64,000 bases of DNA, taken from NCBI GenBank assembly GCA_907163345.1, contig CAJQUN010001251.1:1-64000 (forward strand), written 5' to 3'. Shown piece after piece: positions 35,001-45,532 of the stretch. Numbering within the stretch: the first letter of the stretch is position 1; every line of letters begins with the position of its first letter. The notes beneath the pieces are model-generated. The model was not told the origin of the DNA. It saw only the letters and a list, made by a program, of their open reading frames with translations, and searched no databases. This stretch comes from Haberlea rhodopensis. Its lineage: Eukaryota > Streptophyta > Magnoliopsida > Lamiales > Gesneriaceae. The position numbers and the translations under genes are program-made.

Positions 35001-38000
35001 CTTTAGATATTTCAGAATTCTGTAAATAGCTCCCATATGCTCCTCGTAAGGTGCATGCATAAACTAACTGACAATACTAACAGCTAACACAATGTTTGGT
35101 CTTGTATGGGATAAATAGATGAGTTTTCCTAGAAGGCGCTGATATCGACCTTTATCTGTTGGAACTCCTTCCAAGATTTCTCATAATTTGTGATTAGGAT
35201 CTATGGGTGTGTCACTTTGCATACATCCACTCATCCTTGTTTCCTGTAATAGATTCAGTACATATTTGTGATAATGATATTCCCTTCTTTGATCTAGCCA
35301 CTTCAATACCCAAGAAATAATGCAAGTCACCCAGATCCTTTATTTCAAATGCTACTGCGAGATTTTTCTTTAGTCTCGTGATTTCCTCACCATCATTTCC
35401 AGTGAGTATTATATCATCAACATATACGATCAAAATAGCAATTTTACCAGGGTCTCTATGTTTTACAAACATAGTATGATCTGCTTGGCCTTGACTATAT
35501 CCTTCTTTCTTAACAGACTGAGTAAATTTATCAAACCAGGCATGTGGGGACTGTTTTAACTCATAGAGTGACTTTTTCAACTTACACACTTTGCCATCAA
35601 ACCTATCTTCAGATCCTGGTGGTACATTCATATAAACTTCTTTTTCTAAATCTCCATTTAGGAATGCATTTTTTACGTCCAGTTGATGTAATGGCCACTC
35701 GAGATTTGCTGCCAGGAGCAGGATTCGAATGGTATTAAGTTTAGCTACCAGAGCAAACGTCTCCTGGTAGTCAACTCCATAGGTCCGAGTAAAACCTTTT
35801 GCTACTAGTCTTGCTTTATAGCGCTCCACAGATCCATCTGAATTGAACTTTACAGTGAACACCCATTTACAACCTACCACAAACTTTCCTTTCGGTAAAT
35901 GAGCAACCTCCCAAGTTCCATTTTTCACACGTGCCTCCATCTTTTCAAGAACAGCCCTCTTCCATTCAGGAACTTTTAGAGCATCCTGTATTGTCTTTGG
36001 TATGTCCACACTTGACAATTATGATATGAATGTGGAGTATAAAGTTGATAATCTATTATACGGAACAAAATTGGAAACAAAATTGGAAACAAAATTGGAA
36101 AGCAGATGTTGTGTGCAGGTCCTAATTCCTTTCCCAAGTGCAATGGGAAGGCTCTCGGGTTCAGAAACTCTACCTAGATTTGTAGTTTCAGTGTTGCAGG
36201 GATTATGGTCGAACACTTCCATGGTTTCTGGATCTGGATTGGGGACATGCTCTTGGTCTTGCGGAAGCGTAGAGGTATCGTTATTATTTTGAGTCTTTTT
36301 ACCTCTGGTATAAACTTGTCCAAACCGTTTTTCTTCGACCCTAATTCGTCGTCATTAATTTTCATCCCTTCGCTAGGTGGAAGGAGGAAGTTATTTCAAA
36401 AATCATTGTTCTTTCTCGTCCCTTGACTCTTGGAGATCAATCTCTCCCTCAAGAGTAATTTCAAAAAAAAATTTGGGATTCAAAAAATGTGACATCCATG
36501 GTGACAAAAGAATTTTCCTGATTTAGGATCAAAGCATCTATATCCTCTCTGGGTAGGAGAGTAACCGAGAAAGACACATCTTATGGCACGAGGATCCAAT
36601 GTATCCCTATGATGATTATGAACATGAATGAAAGCTACACATCCAAACACTTTTAAAGGTAAACCGGAGGTAAGTCGTGACAATGGATTTTCAGAACTCG
36701 TGATGGCATGCGGTTTATAAGATAAGTGGCGGTAAGAATAGCTTCCCCCAAAAATATTTAGGTACCTCTGTAGTGAACATTAGTGACCTAACTACTTCAA
36801 GGAGATGTTTATTCTTACGTTCTGCCGCTCCATTTTGTTGATGAGTGTCAACACAAGAGCTATGATGAATAATGCCTTTTTCGTCAAAAAAAGATTTTAA
36901 GACTTTATTAAAATATTCTCTACCATTGTCACATCAAAGCATTTGGATTTTTGCTTGAAATTGTGTTCGATCATTTGATAAAATATTTTAAAACAATGTT
37001 CCACCTCGGATTTTTCTTTTAATAAATATACCCAACTGAAGCGAGTGTGATCATCAATGAAAGTGATTTTGATGCCACATATGGATGTGCTGGGAAGGAT
37101 GCACGATGATGTTTAGCTAATTGACAGACATCACATTGAAATAAATGTAACTTTTTATTACGAAATAAAGCTGGAAATAATTGTCTCAAATACTGAAAAT
37201 TTGGATGCCTTGATCTACGATGTCAAAGCATAATATCATCATCAGAATTAATCCTAAACGATCCAAAACAGAATTTAGAGTGTGAGCACTTGAGGAATGC
37301 ACATCTTCAAAATAATAGAGACCATCATACTCCTTAGCATCGCCAATCACCTTCCCCGACTCCAGATCTTGAAAAACACAGTAGTTGGAAACAAAGTTAG
37401 CAGAACACTTTAAATCACAGGTGAGTTTTGCTAACAGACAGTTACAAGACAGATTTGGGACATGATGTACGTTATGAAGAATGAGGTGATCAGAAATAGT
37501 GATGGATCCTTTCCCAGCCACTGCTGAGAGTGATCCATCGGCTACTTTAATTTTCTGATTACTGCACATGGGTTATAGGAGGAAAACAAATTAGAGCAAC
37601 CTGTCATGTGATCGGTGGCTCCAGAGTCGATGATCCAAGGGGAGGAAAGGCTAGACGAAGTGTGTAGAGCTGTGGCATTGGAGAAATTACTTGTTTGGGT
37701 TAATGAACACGAGGAATTAGCTGTAGAAAATTGTGTGGGCTAAAAAAACCCATACAGCTTGTCCAATTGCTTCTTGGTGAAAGATGGGGTTGCACTAGTA
37801 TGAGGAGGGGCACTGGACTCTTCAGTGTTGGCCTTAGACACCTTCTGATCACGGTTGGTTTGATGGAATGATCGTGGCTTCCAATCAGGGGGCTTTCCAT
37901 GCAATTCCCAACATGTTTCCCTTGTATGTCTGGGGGCATTACATTAATCACACCAGACTCGTTCTCCTTTTCTTTGCTGTCGAGATTTGTTTTGGGAGAA

Positions 38001-41000
38001 GGGTTGGTGCTTCTTCGTGATGAAGGCAGATACATTATCAGAACCTCCTTTTTCGCGTCTCACTTCAGCAAGCACGACGCGAATTGAAGGAAGTGGGTTG
38101 CGACCGAGGATCCTACCCCGGACTTCATCTAGAATTGGATTTAAGCCTGCAAGGAATTCAAACACTCGATCATTCTCCTGTCGTTGGAGGAAGCGGCTGC
38201 TATCAGATGTGCAAGCCCAAGTATTATCATAACACAGATCTAATTCCTGCCACAAAGTCTGAATCTCATTATAGTATTTAGTTACGTCACGTTCCCCTTG
38301 TTTAATCTGCCAAAGCCGTGTTTTTAGATAAAAAAAATTTGAGAAGAATTTGCTAAATCAGAATGTCTCTTTGACAACCTCCCAGACGTCCTTGGCTGTG
38401 GGAAGAAATAAATATGGTTTACCAATCGCAACATCCATGGAATTGATAAGCCATGCCAATCGCCGAAGACACATCGGCGATTTTCTGTGACCTACAAGGA
38501 AAGGTTGTAAGCCCTTCCGCTTCCTGAACCCTCTTTCGGAATTTGTGATTACGTATATTAGATTTGTATGATTACGTATATGGTATGGGGCCCCTCTTAT
38601 TTTTGAAATTACGGACCACAAACGCTATATATTCTGCACCAGTATTTCCTGACGTCTATATCTAATCAAATATTAAGTATATTAATCATTTTCTTAAAGG
38701 AATTCCCCTCCCAATCTAGTAATGATCTTTTTTGGGTCTCCTACCTCTCATATTACACTTCTGTGGGCCCAAAATGGAAAATACACAAATATATGGTTTG
38801 TGGTCCGTGTTTGGAGAGAATTTTCAGATTTCCACAACCTCCAACCAGAATCCTTTTGAGAAGGTTCAGCAGTTTCACCACCCACTCAGATATCCATATT
38901 TTCCGTTACCATCAATTATGAGTTTGATGGATTGCGTCCATTTCAAATAATTTTTACCATTCAATTTGTGAACGGTAGGGTGGATAGGGGTATTATCCAC
39001 ACCTCCACCCTCAGAATCAGATGGAGGCTGTGGTGGGGAATCCGTCGTCTTCTCATCGCGTGATGAACCCGAAGCCATTCGATGAACAGTGACGCGATGA
39101 ACAGTGTCTCGCGATGAACAATAACGCGATATGAACAATACCGGTGAACAGTTACTTGCGAAGGATTCGGAGGATCGAGAACAATCCTATAGCTCTGGTA
39201 CCATGAAAGTAAAGAGCAGAAACATAAGAATAACAGAATTCTTATTAATTCTTTTTTTATGATACAAGATACAATACGTGGTCCTATATTTATATTTATA
39301 GGACATAAGATATCCCTAATTTTATGGCTATACCAAAATATTAGATTTGAAGAACCAAATCTTATCATAAATATAGAAGATATATGAAATATTTATCAAA
39401 TCTTCAATTATTCTACACAACATGGTGCTGCATGATCGGTTTTGTTTGTTTTTGCTTCAACTTGTGACATTCCATTACTAATGGCCTAGAACTCACTTCA
39501 TGGTATCAAATTTTCCGAGTGGTGAAAGATAAGTCTGGAATGTTAGTGCAAAGGAGAAGAGAGTTAAAATATAAGTTTTTGTTATTGTCCCATTTGATCT
39601 AATAAACACAGAACGATATTTACGTTTGATTTGGTTGTTATTTGATACTTGTCAATTTTAATAATGTCAATTACAAGCAACCACATTCTGTATTTTGAAC
39701 AGTACAAGAACCTGGAAGCAATGATTTGTGAAGTTAAACCAGATTTATCATTTGTATCCATGCCACAAACCTTAGGAGGTGCTGATAAAATTTCAACAAA
39801 AACAAGGGGTTCTAGTTCACCATTCAGATGCATTGCTAGTCTGGTCCAGCAGGTGAATCAAGAAAAGGATCGAGAGCTGTCAAATGCTAGACTTCATATT
39901 GAAGAGCTTGAGGCACTGGTAGCCAGTAGGCATAAAGAGGTAAATACATACGAAATTTTATTTTGAAGTTTGCCTATCTAAGATGTCAAACAGCTGTTCG
40001 TGAGAGATATTTGATGGTGCCGTCAGCAATATCCTTTTATCAACATAAGTCATAAAAATTAAATTTTAAAGTGATATCTAAACAGTTTGATGTAGCACAT
40101 GATATCTTCATTTATTTCACTTTTAGCTGATGCAGTTTTTAGCCATTTTCCCTTTACTATCGGGTGGCATTTGAGCTTCACGTTTTATCCTGATCGTTTT
40201 GGATGCTGTTAAATGTTATCTGGGTGTTAGTCTTAATAAATTTTGTCATACTCTCCATTTTTTGGAATCTATTTCCTGTATTTTGTCCATTAACACTGTA
40301 GCCTCTAATGTATACTGATCCAGGTATGTATGCTGAATGCTAGACTGGCCACTGCAGAAAGCATGACACATGATGTCATCAGGGATTTACTGAGTGTTAA
40401 GTTGGACATCACCAATTACTCTGTGAGTTCAGGCCCATGCAATGATGGTGCATGTTTTCTTTTATCAATATAATATTTTTTTCAAAAATTTTGTTACAGA
40501 ATATAGTTGACCAACATCAACTTCAAAAGCTTATTCAAGAGGCTCAACATCAGAGACAAGAATTTGCTGTGATGGTACTATATTTTAGTTTTATTTTAGA
40601 GAAAAATGTTTCAAGCTTCACATGTATATTTCCTGTCACTAGGAGCAAGAAGTTGTCAACCTGCGGAGTCATATTAATGAATTACATGAAGATAAAGAAA
40701 GGTTATTCATGCTGTTTGCCATTCACATTGGAAATGCTCTACTTTACATTGCTATTTTATTTAACAAACAATTGCTAGGATTACTACCATTGATGTGGTC
40801 ATGACATTGATAAGGTCGAGACAATATTTTGCTACAGATGCATTACAGAAGTAAATAAAAGCAGAGCAGACCAACTTGGTTTGCAGATTATTCTGGAACA
40901 ACTACAACAACGAGATCAGATGTTGATTGCACAAAACGATATGCTTAAGGTACATGTGGCACTATGTATATCTTAGTGATGGAGGGATAGGATGGGGGCC

Positions 41001-41480
41001 GACAAGGGGTCACTCTCCTCCATCTTAGATTTTCTAACGTCCATATATAATATTTAATATACTTTCGTCTCCCTTAACTTTTATTGTCTAGTTTCACTCC
41101 TCCCCAAATGAATGTTCTGGTTTTGCTACTATGTATCCCAACTTCATCATTGAAGGCATACATTACTATATAATGTTGTCAAATGATGTGATGAGACCAA
41201 ATTTTTGATAAATAAATTTGTGCAGATGGACAAAAGTAACCTACAGAAGAAGGTTACTGAATCAGATGAAATGGTGAAGAAGCTACTGAGGATGCAAGAC
41301 GGTCAACACCATTGTCAACAGCAAACAAATAGCTTGTTGAGGTGGCCATTTGAGTTAGATCTTGACGAGAGGTTGGCACGTTCACAGAAAGTTCTTTCAA
41401 GGATCAATAACGAATTTTCTCAGTATCATAATAGACCTGAAGACAAACTGGAGAACCGTGGTAAAGATAAAAACAATTAG
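15668..41480 (+). CDS. KIN12: Kinesin-12 (POK-type) gene, whole locus, possibly damaged
   Basis: About 30 exons with GT-AG introns encode a kinesin-12 with N-terminal extension (about residues 1-188), motor (about 189-526) and a very long coiled-coil tail; the sum of visible exons is about 2,250 residues. Length and the VPHFDLDEDPGFWENHNVQ entry to the motor fit the POK1/POK2 (KIN12C/D) clade, whose members guide the phragmoplast to the cortical division site in dividing plant cells. The start at 15668 gives a phase-correct first exon to 16231. Introns 21988-29195 and 33931-39702 are inflated by antisense retroelements. Oddities: Met instead of Gln in the P-loop, a sense LINE fragment that seems to replace about 25-30 tail residues near 31.5 kb, and a phase mismatch between exons 33697-33768 and 33856-33930. 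It may be a recent pseudogene or a tolerant, altered copy. Confidence 0.85.
20146..21987 (+). CDS. KIN12: Kinesin-12 neck and first coiled-coil exons (13-18)
   Basis: Exons 20146-20310, 20392-20496, 20576-20811, 20888-20957, 21181-21239 and 21921-21987 keep frame throughout. They encode a charged, heptad-like segment rich in Glu, Lys, Gln and Leu (for example LRDEKIQHLESLLDG), typical of the coiled coil after the kinesin motor that drives dimerisation. The next coding exon lies 7.2 kb away, beyond a nested retroelement. Confidence 0.85.
21517..21621. repeat. 33-bp direct repeat in a kinesin intron
   Basis: The same 33 bases (starting TTGACCGACCTTCATC) occur at 21517-21549 and 21589-21621, 72 bases apart. 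They lie in the intron between exons 17 and 18 and look like a local tandem duplication. Confidence 0.85.
22062..22125 (-). repeat. Truncated 3' LTR of element D
   Basis: This stretch matches 28757-28818 except for a 3-base insertion (TTC) and ends at TATAATAG, right before the LINE poly(T). It begins TGTCAAATAC at 22062, the same outer end as the intact LTR. Confidence 0.85.
22249..25967 (-). pseudogene. LINE ORF2: endonuclease, reverse transcriptase, zf-RVT; frameshifted
   Basis: Residues from 25967 down to about 25150 form an APE-type endonuclease (TYNIRGLGG, IQETK, GDFNAIRRR, SDHCAIVL), which would nick target DNA. After a frameshift in a C run near 25145-25152 the RT follows, with SPGPDGF, RPISLIGCVYK, the YADD catalytic box near 23900 and GLRQGDPLSPFLF. 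A second frameshift lies at the homopolymer 23142-23161. The last piece, 22249-23163, carries the zinc-binding zf-RVT domain (CVLCHQLEETTDHLLF) seen at the C-terminus of plant LINE RTs. The ATG at 25967 overlaps the ORF1 stop by four bases. Confidence 0.88.
23142..23161. repeat. Run of 20 C inside LINE ORF2
   Basis: The homopolymer is followed by nine A and coincides exactly with the place where the RT frame and the zf-RVT frame part. On the coding strand it would encode a run of glycines that is not a normal part of the domain. Confidence 0.85.
25964..28315 (-). CDS. LINE ORF1 (RRM-type RNA-binding protein), open
   Basis: This is an unbroken frame of 783 codons from the first possible ATG at 28315; the true start may be a later Met. 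Around residues 165-245 it has an RRM-like fold region with FFTNFPEGWLPDNM and RKGNRFGFVRF, followed by a segment like the DUF4283-type domain of plant LINE ORF1 proteins (EKAWIEGCLVGRL, then WFQDISTWS). The remainder is charged and low in complexity. In plant L1-like elements ORF1 binds the element RNA. It ends TGA at 25966-25964, overlapping the ATG of ORF2 as ATGA. It is antisense to the kinesin. Confidence 0.82.
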   Translation of the reverse strand: MPILLFCGNFFCDSRTIVVRDLGSCVLFRADLRFLGVCCDSNPSGPVFAAAHSGARLAQPGSGNPRPMSRSVFFNPHHSFAVRDSASFGLRNARPRGGFLRPPSSLGSFRHVSDNPVIHPVQRVHFRPSSDSRPNDRQHGFQRQRRPTNGAGPNQSRLNQKLKEFFKEDSVPYFFTNFPEGWLPDNMIRTFQKVDEVSDLFVPNKRDRKGNRFGFVRFKATSVDEDVEAKLNQIWLGSYKLRANKPRFQRNEAPAGKTNGGVILDRNLLSERNGKSYAEVAKETSNRPKFEEPQIQPRAESGLTFRSRPQEKAWIEGCLVGRLVDKVHRLQVQDEFRANGLPDTKLIPFADSQVIIFHERKDKLAQLLIEDKKWLDLWFQDISTWSDRAISPTRETWVRCSGIPAEAWCPRFLELLSVSLGRFVDIDKETLDRDSLETARLMIDTPRQDFINRTIRVNIDGSVHVIRVLEDIYPKERVEQYPHAQMNSGWPKGPCGNSESSDSETDYFDEVVPQSPLEEGMLADIHTNLYKSCSQGIREEPPEIGPQHFMCERATEDCLTSPDIEHGTVQFIAGQGAEEGSKAKGLEQTCESQPSELLMAGGKRISTSVQSQTKKSPIVMDSSPEPLFQYSRRNGKGLQRYKRQLRKRILKAKKKADHGKWKCFIKDMCGEEEAPHTLKESTNGVGNELQLKLARENRIGSSPSASAALNNARLAKSSQAIQDEAILREATEIWNLGKNLGLEAVGNEQEIIGKLVDMEIRDIGAFRDKLNEVAEPGVSTRFL
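28757..28983 (-). repeat. 5' LTR of element D (227 bp)
   Basis: On the minus strand it starts TGTTATTGAGG, has a TATA-like TATTATATATAGG about 60 bases before its end, and ends TATTTGACA next to TGGTATCAGA (28747-28756). AGTAT follows its outer end at 28984. Confidence 0.82.
29196..31082 (+). CDS. KIN12: Kinesin-12 long coiled-coil exon (exon 19)
   Basis: One exon of 1,887 bases adds 629 residues. I place its start at ATTGAAAATGCG after TATGTCGCAG, because this keeps phase with exon 18; the closer CTAG acceptor at 29184 would shift frame. The exon is rich in Glu, Lys, Leu and Ser with several heptad-like tracts (LQAKLEELCGELQEAQ, LQEEMDRLEKDFQ) separated by serine-rich linkers. It ends GGA GAG before GTAGGACA. 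The family's tail carries division-site localisation; no enzymatic motif is visible. Confidence 0.85.
31189..33930 (+). CDS. KIN12: Kinesin-12 tail exons 20-24, interrupted by a LINE
   Basis: Exon 20 opens at 31189 after ACATGCAG and codes in frame to about 31456-31500 (ending QFSFTEIANIF), where a sense LINE fragment begins soon after. Coding resumes about 32188 (DTTQFVEERRSF, then SKSWLDASLCK) and runs to 33140. Further exons are 33213-33320, 33455-33618, 33697-33768 and 33856-33930. Roughly 25-30 residues expected between the two halves of exon 20 are not visible, so sequence was lost when the LINE arrived or by later decay. Exon 23 ends with two overhanging bases but exon 24 reads correctly only in phase 0, implying a small indel or an unusual splice. 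Transcripts would decide. Confidence 0.7.
31555..32177 (+). mobile_element. 5'-truncated LINE fragment in sense inside kinesin coding region
   Basis: An open stretch from about 31560 to 32071 encodes a zf-RVT C-terminus (CVMCSLTEETANHLFFCC, ending LICLLAL) similar to the larger LINE at 22249-23163. A 3'UTR of about 95 bases and a 10-base A run (32168-32177) follow. No exact target duplication is evident around it, consistent with rearrangement at the junction. Confidence 0.85.
34237..34468 (-). repeat. 3' LTR of element C
   Basis: This LTR is 232 bp. Compared with the 5' LTR it has a partly duplicated TCTATCAAATCTTCAA stretch near 34425-34457, and its terminal CA has become TA. Confidence 0.85.
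34476..36018 (-). pseudogene. Element C reverse transcriptase and RNase H
   Basis: The piece 35212-36018 holds the copia RT (WKRAVLEKMEARVKNGTWE, LDVKNAFLNGDLEKEVYM, YVDDIILTG). Piece 34476-34790 is the end of RNase H (YCDNKSAISIANNPVQHDMTKHIEVD, read as two short motifs, then HIADVLTKG). Between them (34790-35212) the frame is broken several times although related sequence is recognisable (GRLIYLSHTRPN-type, antisense near 35100). No active enzyme is possible. Confidence 0.82.
36480..39138 (-). pseudogene. Element C gag, protease and integrase region
   Basis: From the 5' side, 38875-39138 encodes a copia gag N-terminus (HKLNGKNYLKWTQSIKL). Pieces 38358-38621, 37944-38255 and 37700-38035 continue gag (FEFLAGLNPILDEVRGRILG, split here across a longer frame), with a zinc-knuckle-like region near 37930. 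Piece 37186-37569 shows the protease/GAG-pre-integrase region (HHVPNLSCNCLLAK). 36480-36683 carries the integrase C-terminal part (LKVFGCVAFIHVHNHHRDTLDPRA). Stops and frameshifts separate all pieces. Confidence 0.75.
39204..39417 (-). repeat. 5' LTR of element C
   Basis: This LTR is 214 bp and ends at the primer binding site 39193-39203. Its outer end is followed by CAACA. Confidence 0.85.
39703..41480 (+). CDS. KIN12: Kinesin-12 C-terminal tail exons 25-30
   Basis: Exons 39703-39939, 40324-40422, 40500-40574, 40643-40701, 40838-40949 and 41226-41480 keep frame and end with TAG at 41478. The first begins YKNLEAMICEV, which continues the QASQYQQK of exon 24 across the copia insertion. The middle exons are heptad-like (DQHQLQKLIQEAQHQRQEF). 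The end carries WPFELDLDERLARSQKVL and a basic, polar tail. Splicing out element C would restore this frame, so the C-terminus itself is well preserved. Confidence 0.85.
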
Positions 41481-42257
41481 GTAGATGGTGGGTTTATGTA
41501 ACCGAGAAGATTTATGATATGGTGTAGGACTGTTGTCAATTATACAAAAAAAGGTCAGTTCGACTCTTGGCACGAAGCAGAATCCCTAATTCATGTGTTG
41601 ATCATCAACGTACAGCAGATTGATAAATACATTGGTCGATTGATTGGTGATTTTGGTGGGCTTGACCTAATCCATCCGTAGAGGCAATGGTCCCAAGAAA
41701 TTTTGAACTTCTGGAGTTGCAAAGAAAGCTTTTATCTTATCCCTATATTTCGGAAAGTTACGTTACTTTGATTTGTAAGTAGTTGAAGGGAATGTTGGAT
41801 GTATTCAGAAATGTATCTTGTAGTCTTCAATCTTCTAAATTATGCTCTAATTCCTTACTCGGCCAAAAGCTGCGTCTCTGAATCCCAGGAAAGGGTCAAA
41901 ATATGTGTCCAAACTACTGCATTACGCACACCTAGAATTAAATTAAATTAATTGAAATGAATAAAAACACTGCACTGATAATAACATACTTTCATCAAAG
42001 TATCCATTTATCTTTCAAATAGGTTAAAACCAACATCTCACAGAGATATCTATTAGCATAACAAAATGTTTCATTCAAATCACCAACCAGCAGTTGATTT
42101 AATCCAGCTTCCACAACCTCTAATTCCTGAATTAAAATCAAATTACATAAGCACCAGTCACTCTCACCCAAACCAATGCAACTAGTTTATAATGAATTGG
42201 GAACAAAAAACAATGAAATAATCATGTTTGAGGCGGGAAGGTACCAATAAAGATATT
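41481..42257. other. Convergent intergenic region
   Basis: This holds the kinesin 3'UTR and the space between two convergent loci. I see no further coding sequence. Confidence 0.5.
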
Positions 42258-44189
42258 TCATACATGTAGATGCATAGTTTGCTGAACAGGTTCTCCACAT
42301 CCTTTCAGTGCCTGAATCATGCATGCTTCAGTACTTTTGTTGTGATGGTGGTTATCCTGAAAACAATGGGAGCAAATGTCAAAGCAGTCCACCCCCTTTT
42401 CCAGGAACGGTTGCAACGTAAAGTATGTTCATCTGTCTAATGTGACACAGATTGAAAACCGATTCTTACCTTAACACAAACATATATACAACGGACATCA
42501 GTGTTCTTTCCGAGGACAGTTTCTCCTTTAGCATCTAATGAAATTGGAACCATCAGATCCTTGTTCTGATCATCTGAACTGTTTTGAGATGCAAGTTTAT
42601 CTGCATTGAATTAATTTCCGTGAGCATAAATGTGAACATAAGCATGACCAGGAGCAGGCGTACACAACTCATATAAATCTTGAAGCTAATTTATGATTAA
42701 GACCACAATAAAGATCTGCAAACCTATAGTGTGAAGTTTAATTGCCTAGGAGCATGAATCTCTCAACAATGAAAGTCGGTAAACAGGGAACCATATGAAA
42801 TCTACAAATCATGTAAATCTAAGTAAGGGATAGATGCAAAGCACAAGTAAGCTTTAAATATGCAATGATAACAAAAAAAGGAATCTGATGCTGTTCAATT
42901 GCACTCTGGGTGTTTGTTGCCGAAAGCCCCTTAATACTCATCTTTTTAAAAAACAAAGAAACAGCCTACTAATAAATAAAGGTTAAATACATATAAGGGA
43001 ATTATATTATCAGGCCTCCTTTATCCTCCAGGGCCCTTATAATTATCACCAACCACTTTAACTTACGGAAGAAAGTGAGCCAGAGGAAGCAGTATCAAAC
43101 TAGAAAAAATGTACAGAATAAGTTGCAATTATTTACCTCCAGACTTCTTCAAGCGTCCTAGCTGCATTTTGCAGTGAGTTTTGACCACACTACAGGGAGA
43201 AAAAGAAATAATCAACATAGCAATCAGTTTACTAAGATAATGTTGGAAATCACGGATATCGTGATATGTTTTTCTCATGATTTTTCAGACTGTCTAGATC
43301 ACTTAGATTGATATTGTGTATCTCAGAATGACGTTGTGTATCTTTGATTTGTGTTGTGTGTCTTTAACTTCACCAAAATCTTGGGATTTTGTAGTTAGGG
43401 AATTTAGTGTCCATTCTTTAGCCCTGTAAATGTATAACTACCAAAATATATTGTTGAAGAAATAGGAGAAAAATAATCCATTCTTCTCGCAGATACATAT
43501 AATGTGACGCATATTACCCACCAAAAGAGAGTCCAGTGTTCCTGGAAGACAATATTAAAAAGCATCAACAACTGTTGTGAAGAGAATTATTTCACAGAAA
43601 CTCACAGGTAAAATAGAAGTACCTTTGTCAACAACAGCATCAAAGGAATTTGCATTAATTGAACTCATATCGCGGACATCCATTTCATAGCTGCTCAGAC
43701 ATTAAGGAACTGGTGCCTGAACTCTGTACTTTATAGCAGCAAGCATGGTACAGGTTTAACAGCAGTGTGGTTAATACTTAATACCATGGATGGCAATTCT
43801 AACTGCTACATTCTTATTACTTATGTAATGAATGATACATTTCAGCTTTGAGTGATCGGAATACTTCTTTTCCATTGCTTCAATCACCACAGAGGAGGCA
43901 TCGATGTTGATTACTTCATTGTATCCATCAGCAACCATGCTTTCACTAAAGGCTGCAGAAAGAAACCATGGTAATCAGAGGACAATTTTTTTTAAGGAAA
44001 AAAATCACAAAGAAATATTATGTTGCTAGCTTTGAATGGCTCAAAAAATAGCATAACTTTTTTGCTTGAACACAAACTAATGCCTTCAATAGTAGAGGCA
44101 TAGTTTATTCCATAGCATTAAAAAAGATTGGTCATGGTGCCCCAATTTAATGTTATAGTTTGATATACTGGCTAGACTTTATTACCAAG

Positions 44190-44810
44190 TGAGGCAAAAT
44201 GATTTATATAGATAAATAAGTACCAGGGTACTAGAAAGTTAGTACAAATTAAGTCATAAGCTAGAACAAACGGCTTAAAAATAGTTCCCCCAATCTAAAA
44301 GCATAAACTTAAACTTAACACCCTTATTATTATGAATCTAAAACCAAGACATAAACAAGACTAGCTCAAAAAGATCTTCCCCCGAATATTGTGCTCCGTT
44401 GAAGAAAAGTTTATTGTGATGTAATCAGATAGTCCACACCAGAGTCGTCCAAACAGTTAACCATCCTTTTCTTCCCTTCTTCTGTTTCCAAAGACCTTAT
44501 GTTGCAGATAATTTGACACCGTATCTGTATGTAGCGCCACCTTGAAACCTAGCCATTGATAACATCTCATCCAAAGGTTATGAGAATCTTGGCAAATGAA
44601 CAACAGATGTTGTGTTTTCTCTTCCTCTTCCAGGCATAAAATACATAGATCTCCGCCTTGTCCTGATACGATATTTCTTTTCCTGAGATTCTGTCTGATT
44701 TGTTCATATACAGATGTGTTAATTGCCACAGCCCACAGCTGGAACCATTTTATATCTGAACCTGTAAACTGTTTTTCCGTTCCTCCATAGTAAGTTCACA
44801 TATTTACTCT
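44190..44810 (-). mobile_element. 5'-truncated LINE fragment in a methyltransferase intron
   Basis: On the minus strand 44457-44729 encodes a zf-RVT C-terminus (CILCLEEEEKTQHLLFIC, LWMRCYQWLGFKVAL) like those at 22249-23163 and 31560-32071, with a frameshift after ERRREEKDG-like sequence. The sequence continues toward 44220, where GTACCCTGGTACTT resembles the 3' end of the other LINE copies. No poly(A) or target duplication was found. Confidence 0.75.
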
Positions 44811-45532
44811 TCATGACCCTCTTCTGCATAAATAGTTTGAAGACAGTAAATCAATACATCAGAAAAATCACCATTTCATGAGGTAATAGAAATATGATTT
44901 CGAAAATAAATTTTTTAAAGACCATGCATAATTAAGACGAAACTTGTCAACGTAAAAGTTGGACATCATAGCGACCAATTCTTCTAAAGAGAATAATATT
45001 CAGTACTAGATCCATGCATGCCAGAATTTAGAAGCCGAAACATAGCATGGAGCAGTAAATGAGTTTATGCAACTCAAGATTGGCATTTTTAGGACTTGTT
45101 CTTGCAATGCTCGAGGGAGTCGTAGGCAAATAAGCAGCATGTCACACTTCTTTCAATTAAAAAAATGAACAAGAAGTACAAAGATTTGGATACACTTGAG
45201 ATTTATATCGAAAAATTCGATCAACAACGAATAGATACAAGCGACGCGAAGCAACTTTGATGACCAATTTAAACATAGCTAACAAGTTCAAAAAAATGAG
45301 GAGAAAAATATCATTCACGAGTATAACCAAGATAATGTTAGATGAATCATCTCGAAACCGTTTGTCCAACCTAGATAATAGTCAACAGCTAAAAGCGAAA
45401 AAACTGGCACACATTTACTCAAAAGACGTAGAGGATAAGTGTTAAAGCGGGGGAAATACCGGAACTTCCACAGCCAACGACGAGAACGTGGTGGTGACGG
45501 GGGATGTAGAGGCGGATGAGAGGAGCGAGGAG

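Larger units (their letters stand above)
34237..39417 (-). mobile_element. Element C: copia retrotransposon in a kinesin intron
   Basis: LTRs at 34237-34468 and 39204-39417 share TGAAAGTAAAGAGCAG and ATTATTCTA ends. CAACA flanks both sides exactly (34232-34236, 39418-39422). On the minus strand the order is LTR, primer binding site TGGTACCAGAG (39193-39203, one change from the methionine-tRNA consensus), gag, integrase, RT, RNase H, polypurine tract TTGAAAGAGGG next to 34468, LTR. Integrase before RT places it in Ty1/copia. Frames are broken many times, so it is inactive. It is antisense to the kinesin and accounts for nearly all of intron 33931-39702. Confidence 0.9.
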
